A stretch of 64,000 bases of DNA from Agelaius tricolor. Lineage: Eukaryota > Chordata > Aves > Passeriformes > Icteridae. This document shows, piece after piece, positions 46,425 through 55,899 of the stretch. The notes beneath the pieces are model-generated. The model saw only the letters and a program-made list of their open reading frames with translations. It did not search any database and was not told the DNA's origin. The DNA lies in NCBI GenBank assembly GCA_023055355.1, contig JALJCS010000028.1, forward strand, positions 5,890,418 to 5,954,417, in the 5' to 3' direction. Made by a program: the position numbers and the translations under genes. How positions within the stretch are numbered: position 1 is the first letter of the stretch; each line of letters starts with the position of its first letter.

Positions 46425-46870
46425 TGTGAAATAGATTCTAGAGAGCAGTGCAGGTGTGTCACTGGGTGAGAAATTGAGGTTTTGGGGTTTTTAGTATGTT
46501 GTGGATGGCAGCAAGATGGAGGACACAGGGTGTCATCCTGGGTTTCTTCTTCTTCCTTCTTCTTCCTCCTTCTCCATGGGTTTGGGTGGCATTTTGTAAT
46601 TGGGCTGAAAAATCCGCATTGTGGGCTTTTAGGGATCAGTTATTGGGTTAAAAGGGAAAATAATCCAGGTGTCAGCTCTTAATTGGATAATTTAGTCTTA
46701 AGAGACCTTGTAACAAGAAATTGTTGGCCATTTTTGCCGTGCTTTTCCAGTGTGCTGAGCCTGGTGTGGACAGCGTGCAAAACTTTAGATAAGATAATAA
46801 TCATCAAGAACCGAAGACCACAAAAATCCTGTGGGTCTCCTTTTCCTGACAGAGAACTGCTCCAGGAGGG
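46425..46870 (+). mobile_element. LTR with CAAGATGGAGGA block, 3' end approximate
   Basis: Starts TGTGAAATAGATT at 46425. It includes GGCAGCAAGATGGAGGACAC at about 46507, a TTCTTC polypyrimidine tract at 46543-46577 and AGATAAGATAATAATCATC near 46788, which occupies the place where AATAAA would be expected but reads AATAAT. If it ends at 46820 (GACCA), the flanks CAAAAG (46419-46424) and CAAAAA (46821-46826) match at 5 of 6. If the U5 is longer, it could run to about 46870. I recognise the body as a common songbird LTR from memory. Confidence 0.68.
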
Positions 46871-48280
46871 TCTCCCCTGACAGGGGAGCCCCCTGGGAGG
46901 GCCCAGGGGCAGAGAAAACCAAGAATCCAGGCAGAGCCACCCCTGCCACACTCCCACGGCAGAGCCCTCGGTGCTACCAGCGCAGGCTGCCAAAGCATGG
47001 ATCCATATTTACATATTGTTTTAAGCAGCCATTAGAAATTCTGCAAAAGAAGGGTGCTGATGAGGTGCTCATTAATAATCCCCCGGCCTGCAGGCTGGTG
47101 ATGCAGTTGTTTGCACAAGCAGCCATGTTCCACAATCCCACCAGGATGTTCTCCCGCGACGGTGCCATCCATAACTCTGTATTAAAAGTGTCACACGCAG
47201 CGTGCTCTCGTTCCTCAAACCTGTGCCTTCTGTTTGTTTATTTGTTCTTCCAGCACAAAACAATTCAACCTCCGCAGTTATTTTAAGCAAATCAGGTTTC
47301 ACTCAGCGTTTCATTTCCATTTTAAAATATGTCCTTGCAGGAGCTGCAGGAGGTGCGGGCGTTCCCAGCAAATCCATCCATCCTGGTTAAACTCTTTTTG
47401 TAAGGGTGTTATTAACACTGGCAGCCAGAGATGGGCTCAACAGGATGCCCTCTCTCCTAAAAGATGCCAAATGTGGCAAAAAACGGGGGCGTGGGAGCAG
47501 CCAAGCCAGAGAGTGGAGCCCTCACTGGGACACAGCTCCAGGCACGGTGCTCATCATTTCCTCAGCCTGATTTTCTTCTCCTTGTCCCAATCACGACTGC
47601 CAGATTAGCTGGAGGTGAAAGGAATATTAAAACTTTAATAAAGTCGTCAAGACTGAGCCACGTCTGGGCTCTGTCCTTGTCTGATTGTTACCTTTGGTTG
47701 GGATTAAAATTTTTATAAAAGATGTCAGATCTGGACAGAGCTGGGAGGAAGAAACCAGGCTCTCATGTAGTTACTGGTATCCTAAGAGAGAGGTGCAGCA
47801 GCAGGAGTGAACTCTGTACTGGGGGTGGGAATGCAGCTGGGTCTATCTGGGAATGCTCCTCTGCGAGAAAAGGCTTTGCCCTCTGCCCTAGGGTATCCAC
47901 AAATCCCTGTAAATATATAATTTTCGTCAGTCAGAGCTTCTGCTGGGAAGATCCATGGCCTGTCTGCACAAGGCCCCTGAGAATTGGCTGCAGAAGGCGT
48001 TGGGAAGCAGCTCCAGCTGCTGGATCAGTGTCCATAACTTCAGTTCTTGCCATTGATTTTCCTCCTGCGTGCTTGGCACATGATGTATCTGGCTAATAAA
48101 AGCTAAGTGGGAGCTACTGCTCATTCCACAGAGCCCCAGTGCTGGTAACCCTCGGCATCCTTATCCCCAGCTCCTGATATCTCCAAAGTGACTCAGAGAC
48201 ATCTCCTGCACCTCTGCCAGGGCTGGTGAGAGGCACCACAGTGCCAGTGATGGTGACCCTGGGTCTCTCACAAGGTGCAG

Positions 48281-48666
48281 TGTCGTAGACATCCTTTATG
48301 AAAAATCCTTTCCTCAGGATTTTTCCTCCTGAGGAGCTGAGAGGCCTCAGGAACAAAATTTAAGCAATGGTTATCTGCTGCTGTGGAATGCAACAGGTGG
48401 ATCTGTGATTGGTCTCATGTGGATGTTTCTAATTAATGGCCAATCACAGCCCAGCTGGCTCGGACAGAGAGTCGGAGCCACAAACCTTTGTTATCATTTT
48501 TGGCTATTCTATTCTTAGCCAGCCTTCTGATGAAATCCTTTCTTCTATTCTTTTAGTATAGTTTTAATGTAATATATGTCATAAAATAATAAACCAAGCC
48601 TTCTGAAACATGGAGTCAGATCCTTGTCTCTCCCCTCATCCTAAGACCCCTCTGAACACTGTTACA
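48281..48666 (+). mobile_element. Solo ERV LTR, subfamily A, sense
   Basis: A 386-bp element starting TGTCGTAGACATCC and ending TGTTACA, with a perfect 6-bp duplication GTGCAG on both sides (48275-48280 and 48667-48672). AATAAA is at 48588-48593. It is very similar to 43822-44203 in order and wording of its blocks. Private changes include the fifth base of the start (TGTCG) and GTTACA at the end. Confidence 0.95.
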
Positions 48667-48672
48667 GTGCAG

Positions 48673-51600
48673 CAATTCCCCAAAGCTGTTATTAGAATTG
48701 AAGGTCCCTCACAATCTGTTTGGAACCAAATCCTGGCCTTCCCCAGAGGGAAGGGAGCACTTCTCCTGCAGGTCTGGGATGTGCTGGCAGGGTTTGGGAT
48801 GCAGCAGCTCCAGGTGCTCGAGATGGTGAGCTGTGCACCCAAGCACCTTTCCCTAATTCCCCTCCACATCCCTGTTTGTGCAGCCCTGGATGCTCCAGGC
48901 CAGTGATTAATCACGTGCTGAGTCCCAAATCACAACAAGCAAAAATTGAACCGTAGCTCAAAACCAGCACTGTGGTCATGGCTCGAGGTATTGAAGAACT
49001 GTCTGTGAGGCACCATAAATCCTAATCTGGGTTTGTTAGGGCTTTATTAGGAGGGAACCCTCTTGGCTCTGGTGCTGTGGCTTTGCTGCTGCCCATGTGC
49101 CTGCTTTGGACTCCCTGGGAGCGGGAGAATTCCCCAGCTCTTCAGAGAGAGCACCAAGCCCTCTCCACGTGGCCTCAAGTGGAGACTCCTCATATTTCAC
49201 ACAGAAACTCATCTTCAAATCTCAGCATGACGAGGGCACTTGGCACTAATGAAATGAAAAATGTTTCTGTTAAGCAGAGAAGCTGTTAGGACAGCTTGAA
49301 GTATTGTGCTCCTCTGTCAACTCCAAAGTGGACCAATTTTCCATGAGGTTCTTACATATATTTGTTCTTAACCTTAAGAATATGATTGCAGGGATAATAA
49401 CTCAATCCTGCGAGCGGGAGGGAGAGCAAACAAAGAGCTGCCCCGCTGTTTGCCTTGGGAAGGAAGAGCCCAGAGCTGCAGCTGCCTTTGCCCTGGGCAT
49501 CTCCTGGATTCAGACCTGAAACAGCCTCTTTGGGGGTCCCTGGCTGCAGCCCCCCTTGGCTGATTCTCTGGGGAGAAGGGAGTGTGTTCTCTGTGTCCTG
49601 GAGTGAGTAATGCCACGAGTGCAGGCACAGAGACAGAGCCTCACTAGAAATGAAACAAGATCATCCAGCAGGTAGAGCGTGGGTAGGGAGCTCCAATTCA
49701 TCACCACTGAAATGACATCCCAATGCAAATTCCCCAGCTCTGCTGGCAATCCTTAATTGGCCAGTCTATCAAAACAGGTATCAGTGCTGCTCCATCCCAG
49801 GGATATGATACTTCCCTCCAGCTCTCAGAAGTGGCTTTATGTGTTTTCCAAATTATTCTTCGGCTTTGAAGAAACCTAATGTAGCCTGAACAGCTGAAAT
49901 GAAGGGCTGCAAACAGAGTGCTGGCTCCGTGCAGGATCCAAATCCCTGAGCAGCAGCATCCTGGTGGCTGGGGAGCAATAGCACAGAGCAAGGGTTATAA
50001 ATTACCCAGGATCTCCTGCTTCTATTTTTTCCCCCCTTTTTTTAAGAAAAAAAAGTGAATTTATGAACACGGACTTTGAATTATTACCCCAAAAAGGCAC
50101 ATTAGGTATTTTACAGCATATTTCATGTAGTTTCTCATCTAAAAAAGGCAGACAGGCAGAGGAGTGTAAAGAACAAACTGTTCCTCACTAATAAAGTGTC
50201 GCCAAAGATAATCGGCAATTTCCTTTCACTGTAGAGCCTGTACATGGGCTGGGTATTTATAGTTCCTTATCCCAAGCTGGGCCCCTCTGTGCTCCCCCAG
50301 CTCCAGCCACCACCAGGCCCCCCAGCCCCACTGGCTGCACTTGTGGGGGGAAATTTTCCTTTCTCCCAAGCTTCTCCAGGGTGACAAAAATCTCTATTAA
50401 GCCCTTCAGCAGAGCCCAAAGCCCGTGGATCTGCCTGACATTATGATATAGCTCGGAACAGCTCAAAATCCACCCTCGCAAAGTCCACGGGAGTAAGAGG
50501 ATTAGAAGTGATGGGAAATTAAATGCCAGTTTCTCCAGAAGATGAGCGGAGGAGGCTCTGCTGGTGCCCTCCTGGTTCTCAGAGATGCTGGTTGACAAAA
50601 ATGTCCTTCCTGGGAGAAGGAACCAGCGCTGATCCCCTGAACTGTCCCCTCCCTCTTGCCCTTGGGTCTGTCCCAGCTGAGCCAGAGATGTGGCCCTGGC
50701 ATTTGGCTTTGCCTGCCCAGCCCAAGCTGCTCCTTCAGTACGAAGGGACGAGGTTTGCCTAAAAACATGTGTCTGAGGCAGCAAATGTAAATTGGATGTA
50801 TCCATCTGCCATGAACCCCTTGACCTGGAGAAGAGTTATGGTGGCTTTGGGAGCTGTTGGGGAGAGGAGAAGCATTGGGCAGATCGGTTGGAGCGAGTGG
50901 TAACGAGGATTTATGGGGTCTGCTGGGGACAAGAGTTTATCTGGGCTCCTACAAAGTGCTCCTGAGAGAGGGGTATGGATGTGTAACTCGACAGGATGGC
51001 AGAGGCCACCAGGAGTGTCGCTCAGCCCAGCCTGGACACGAGCATTAAACCGGCCTCAACAAGCAGTTAATGAAGGTACAAGGCTCCACGGTGGCTTCTC
51101 CACAGGAAAGCTGCTCATTTTGGGGTTCTTTGGAGCACACACAGCACACAGGCACCAACTGGGCTGGCTGCAGCTGCCAGCACTGGCGTTTCCTTCTGCT
51201 CCTCCGAATCGTGGTCGCTGGAATCCGCCTCCCCATATGTGGCAGCTTCCCAAAACTGTGCAATTAAACAAGTGGCTGGAAATGAAGCAGGAGAAGGGGC
51301 AGCTCTGCTGTGGATGCGGGAAAGGAAACAAATGTTTTCATATAAAGGGAGTTTACACTGCGTATAAATCTGAATGCCAGAAGCTTAATACATTGTGGAC
51401 AGAAGCTGTTCCATCATTCCAGGGCTATTAAATTTTTTAATCAAACGCTTTAGCTATTAAACTGCTGAGGGTTGGCAAGGGCTGGCTCTTCCTGTAGGAT
51501 AAACCCACCGTGGTCCAAACAAACACAAAATTAATTCCAGGTGCCAAAGGAATGGAGGAGTCAATATAAGAGTAATATTTCCTGGGGCCTGGCTGGTCCC

Positions 51601-52126
51601 ATCCCACCTGCTGGGAGGTGACCTGGGGTTTGGGGAACTGGGGTGTCTGTCCAAAGCCACGCAGGGAGCATGTGGCAGAGCTTTGCAAGGACTGGGGCTC
51701 TCCTGCCCTGCCCTGCGCTGCCTCCTCCCAGCAGGAGCACCCAGGCACTCTGAGGGGGATGCTGACCACAGCTGTGACCCAAATGTCACATCTGGAAGGT
51801 CCCGCACCAGGAGGACAAGAGCTTCTCCTGGGCTGTCACAGCCCAGGGAAGGAGCTGCTGCTGCTGGCTGCTCTCATCTGCAGCTCTGCCCTTGTCAGCT
51901 GGGCTGCACAGCTGGATGCCCTGCTGGCCCTAACCAAAATATGCCTGTGAAAGTCCATCTCCCATGTCCAGCAGAGCTCCAGCAAGGCTGGTGCCACAGG
52001 ACAGCCCGTGCTGAGCCTGTCTGGCTCGGCAGCTCTGCCAAGGAGCTGAGGGCAGGGGCACTGACACGCTGCCATGGAAAGAACCAGCACACAGCAAGCA
52101 GTGGGAAAGAAAATATCTGCAGCCTG
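48673..52126. other. Non-coding interval, 48.7-52.1 kb
   Basis: No gene recognised. The region 50020-50230 is AT-rich, with a small A/T hairpin-capable run at 50036-50056. Around 51330-51440 there is AT-rich unique DNA (TATAAAGGGAG near 51340). A 182-codon minus frame (50257-50805) and a 172-codon plus frame (50913-51431) show no domain. Confidence 0.45.
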
Positions 52127-52132
52127 GTGGTT

Positions 52133-52519
52133 TGTGATGGTGTTCAGAGGGGTCTTGGGATGAGGGAAGAGATGAGGATCTGACTCCATGTTTCAGAAGG
52201 CTTGATTTATTATTTTATGATATGTATTACATTAAAACTATACTAAAAGAATAGAAGAAAGGATTTCATCAGAAGGCTGGCTAAGAATAAAATAGCCAAG
52301 AATGATAACAAAGGCAGCTGTCTTGGACTCTCTGTCCGAGCCAGCTGGGCTGTGATTGACCATTAATTAGAAACATCCAACATGAGACCAATCCCAGATG
52401 CACCTGTTGCATTCCACAGCAGCAGATAACCATTGTTTGCATTTTGTTCCTGAGGCCTCTCAGCTTCTCAGGAGGAAAAATCCTGAGGAAAGGATTTTCC
52501 ATAAAAGATGTCTGTGACA
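52133..52519 (-). mobile_element. Solo ERV LTR, subfamily A, antisense
   Basis: A 387-bp element that on the minus strand starts TGTCACAGACATC and ends CCATCACA. A perfect 6-bp duplication GTGGTT flanks it (52127-52132 and 52520-52525). The antisense AATAAA is at 52206-52211. It looks close to the common ancestor of the A copies, with few private changes visible by eye. Confidence 0.95.
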
Positions 52520-52525
52520 GTGGTT

Positions 52526-54071
52526 AAAGCTGGTTTTAAGGATACAGAAAAATTCGTGGTGGGTGAGAAATGTAGAGGTTCACCTTGATTAAGTCACCTG
52601 ACTCACGGTGGCTTGCTGCACTTCTGGAAGCTGGGCTGGTCATTACTCCTCGTGACACTGCCCACGTTTCCTGAGCTGAAAAGGTGCAGGGAACAGCGTT
52701 CCCACCTTCAGATGTGCCTGCCTGGCCTCTCTGCTGTGTGGCTGAGGCAGGAGCATGCCCATCATCCCGGTGCCTTCTCTCCCAAAATAACCCATAACTG
52801 ATGGCGCAGCAAAGTTTCAGGGAAGGAGGCAGCAGGTAATTATGAATTCCTGCCTGGACCTTGGCTTCTTCCCTCACATACTGATACCCTTGTAGGTTTT
52901 CCCTCAGGCACAGCTGTAGCTGTGGATTTGCTCTTTATCCCTCTAAACACATAATCCACCCCAAACCCCGCTGGTCCCTTGCAGCTCATCCTGACAAGGC
53001 AGCACTGCATGCGCCTAATAACCCATTCTTTTAAAAAACATTTGATTTTATCCCTTCTAATTGTTTTTCCCTGCAATCTTGAGGGGGAAAAAAAAAACAT
53101 GTAAAGCTGCCAGCTTTCAAGCTTAAGAAGCTGTATCCTTGAGCTCCCAAAGTTCTGGAGGGAGGTGGTGCAGGTGTGGTGGACAGATGGATGGACATGG
53201 ACAGAGCTGAGCTGTGGGGCACACTGGTCTTGCCCCGTCTCCTGATGTTTCCATGGGGCTCCAAGCCTGTCTGGGTGCCCCAGCAGCCCCAGCACTGCTG
53301 GTGTGGTGCAGCAAAGACACATCTAGGAGGTGATGGTGATGGCCAAAGTTACTTGCTCATGGCAGCTGCAGGTAAAGCAGGAGACCAGGGCTGGCGTTCC
53401 CCCTCCAGAGCCAGCTGCACACACTCCCTGACTTCCTTTTTGCCTTGCTGATCCCAAAATATATGTCATTCTGTGTCCTTTCACACACACATGCACACAA
53501 AAATCCCAGAAGTTTTTGTCCTGGATTTCCAGGCATTGAAATAAGTCTGGAAAAGATTAAACCTCACTTCAAGGTCTCCTGGGCGGAGGAGTTGCTTTCT
53601 CTGCCCTGAACCTTGCTGCAGCTGCTCAGCTGTTAAGTTTTAAGTCGTGATCCTGTGGATCCAATGCTTCCCTTGGGCATGCTGGAGAGCCCTGCAGGTG
53701 CTGTCACATCCTGATCCAAATCCCATCCAAATCCCATCCCCTGTGCCTGCCCCTTTGGTGCTGACATGTTCACCACTTTCATTACATCCTGTACAATTAA
53801 ACTTAAAAAATACAGAATGTTATCAAATTAGAGTAACAGCCAAGAAGAGACGGAGGCACTTAGCTGGGAAATGGAAGCGTGAGTGTGGAGCACAGACAGG
53901 CCCTGCAGGAAATTGAGCTGAGTTTCAATCACTGTAATGACACCTTGTCCAGCCACACAGGGAGAGCAGGAGCTGGAGTCTGGAGCAGTCAGCAAGCACA
54001 GATCAGCTCTGAAAAATGGCCCTTGGTTATGGGCAGGAGGAGGGATTACCTGGGGAATGCAGGCGAGGGAG
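52526..54071. other. Non-coding interval, 52.5-54.1 kb
   Basis: Unique DNA, no gene recognised. It includes an A-run near 53085-53094 and an AT-rich piece at 53760-53840. The open frames are short or overlap each other in different frames. Confidence 0.45.
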
Positions 54072-54077
54072 TTGAGG

Positions 54078-54499
54078 TGTGGCATTTTCTGGGGTCTCCG
54101 TCGTTGGAAGGAAAGATGAATCTGACTCCATGTTTTTAGAACTAATTTACTGTTTTATGATACTATATTATATTAAAGAATACTGTACTAAAACTATACT
54201 AAAGAATAGAGAAAAGATGCTTACAGAAGGTTTAACAAAATACTAATGAAAAACTCGTGACTCTCTCCTCAGTCTGACACAGTTTGACAGCGATTGGTCA
54301 TTAAGTTAAAACAATTCACGTGAAACCACTGAAACAATGACCAGTTGGTAACCAATGTCCAAACCACATTCCAGAGAAGCAAAACACAGGAGAAGCGAAT
54401 CAGATAATTATTGTTTTCATTTTTTTCTCTGAAGCTTCCCAGCTTCCTAGAAGAAAAAAATCTTGGTGAAGGGATTTTTCAGAAAATATGACAGTGACA
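54078..54499 (-). mobile_element. Solo ERV LTR, subfamily B, antisense
   Basis: A 422-bp element that on the minus strand starts TGTCACTGTCATATT and ends ATGCCACA, with a perfect 6-bp duplication TTGAGG (54072-54077 and 54500-54505). The polyadenylation hexamer is changed: the antisense of 54146-54151 reads AGTAAA instead of the AATAAA kept at 4339 and 35261. It is the best template for aligning the B copies because it lacks the microsatellite expansion of 4339 and the blurred ends of 35261. Confidence 0.94.
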
Positions 54500-54505
54500 T
54501 TGAGG

Positions 54506-55283
54506 ATCTTGGACTGCCAGAAGCTTTCCTTGTCCTTCCTCCAGCATTGCACAAACCTTGCCAGTGCTCAGCACCCCCCAAAGAAAGGTTGCTCAAGCAT
54601 CAACGTTTTACCATTCATGGAGCAGCCTGAAGAGCATGGATCACCTCCAGAACCGGGCAAATTCCTGCAGGATGCGTTTTAGGAGCTCTGAGATGGGAGA
54701 GAACAGAGTGTGCTTATCCTGGAGAGGGAACATCCAGTGGGCTTTGGGATCAGGCAGCTCTTGGCTCTGAGCAGCTGCAGCAGCAGAAGGGGTGATGCCC
54801 TCAGCTCTGGGGATTAAGTGGGGGAAGGTTCAGAACACCTTGGGTTGGTGTCCCCATTGCACAGGTGACACTGGCTGCTGTTCATGGCTCAGGAAAGCAG
54901 GGCACTGTGTAATCAGTGTGTGCAAGGAGGGTGATGTGGTTGCTGCTTATCAGAGATCTCTGGCCGAGCTGAGGTGATGCACGTGGCTTTAGGGACAGGG
55001 GAGTATTTTTCTTTTAAATAACAGCACCTACATGTTTAATTTAGGTAGCACAATAACCATAAACCCTAGAAAGCAATTCTTCGTTTTAATAATTCATCCC
55101 CTCAAGTTTTACTGTGATTGATCAAAGATATTAAATTTAATAAGAGAATTTATCAAGGTTATCTGATGTCAAAATAAAAGAGCACCAGGGCTGTGTTCCC
55201 TGGCCAGGGGACTTTGTGCCCGTCCACATTGTATATCCAGGCATCACATGGGGGAGAGGGAAAACTGAGGTCAAACTGCTGCA
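54506..55283. other. Non-coding interval with AT-rich block
   Basis: The left half is ordinary unique DNA. The right half (about 55000-55180) is AT-rich and enhancer-like: CATGTTTAATTTAGG near 55031, GTTTTAATAATTCATCC near 55084, and GTGATTGATCAAAGATATT near 55112, which joins a PBX/MEIS-like TGATTGAT to a TCF/LEF-like ATCAAAG. It borders the 27-bp minisatellite. Confidence 0.35.
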
Positions 55284-55899
55284 GCTTCTTGGGAGAATCC
55301 TTCAGGAATGTCTCCTTGGGAGAATCCTTCAGGAGTGTTTCCTTAGGAGAATCCTTCAGGAATGTCTCCTTGGGAGAATCCTTCAGGAACATCTCCTTGG
55401 GAGAATCCTTCAGGAGTGTCTCCTTGGGAGAATCCTTCAGGAATGTCTCCTTGGGAGAATCCTTCAGGAGTGTCTCCTTGGGAGAATCCTTCAGGAGCGT
55501 CTCCTTGGGAGTATCCTTCAGGAATGTCTCCTTGGGAGAATCCTTCAGGAATGTCTCCTTGGGAGAATCCTTCAGGAGCGTCTCCTTGGGAGTATCCTTC
55601 AGGAATGTCTCCTTGGGAGTATCCTTCAGGAGTGTTTCCTTGGGGTAATCCTTCAGGAGTGTTTCCTTAGGAGAATCCTTCAGCTCTGGCTCCATCTTCT
55701 CACCCAGTTCCCAGTGGAGGGGCTGAACCATGTCCTCTCTGGCTGCAGACTCTGATCCTGGTGTTATTTTTGCATCGAGGCCAGACCCTTGCATGGTGCC
55801 ACAGCCCTGCCAGTGTGAAGGTGCCTGCAGGTGCAGCAAGGAAGGGAATACCTCAGGAAATGACAGGGAGAAAGGGCTGGCAGTGCTGGGGATGCTCAC
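55159..55899 (-). other. Candidate open frame with 9-residue repeats
   Basis: A 246-codon ATG-to-stop frame. Residues about 1-70 are non-repetitive. Then come 14 in-frame copies of a 9-residue unit K-E-T-(L/F)-L-K-D-(S/T/Y)-P, then a 43-residue non-repetitive tail ending at 55159. The repeat is in frame because its DNA unit is 27 bp. Against a gene: the three plus frames are also open across the array, the flanking parts show no known domain, and the changes between units include both silent (ACA/ACG, GAG/GAA, CCC/CCT) and replacement (CTC/TTC, TCT/ACT/TAC, ACA/ATG) types without a clear bias. It could be one exon of a charged low-complexity protein, but a chance frame in a minisatellite is more likely. 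Confidence 0.13.
55284..55684. repeat. 27-bp minisatellite
   Basis: About 15 copies of a 27-bp unit of the form CTTGGGAGAATCCTTCAGGA plus a variable (A/G)TGTCTC-type segment. A three-unit block containing the GCGTCTC and GAGTATCC variants recurs exactly 81 bp apart (variant base at 55498 and 55579), so the array expanded partly by duplicating groups of three units. No unit carries a frameshift: every unit kept 27 bp. Confidence 0.97.

Larger units (their letters stand above)
44210..48274. other. Non-coding interval between two sense subfamily-A LTRs
   Basis: About 4.1 kb without recognisable gag, pol or env sequence, so not a provirus interior. It holds the TAAT-rich block at 45225, a 15-bp tandem at 46072 and another LTR at 46425. 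Near 47625-47650, AAAACTTTAATAAAGTCG looks like a polyadenylation region and may mark one more decayed LTR, but ends could not be found. The 210-codon minus frame at 45789-46421 is not recognised. Confidence 0.45.

Noticed and set aside
43816..48672. A provirus bounded by the sense LTRs at 43822 and 48281
   Set aside because: Each LTR has its own perfect duplication (CACACC and GTGCAG), and the 4 kb between them shows no retroviral gene remnant, so they are separate solo LTRs.
317..55684. CRISPR array in one of the tandem repeats
   Set aside because: Units are contiguous without unique spacers, and the host is a vertebrate by its repeats.
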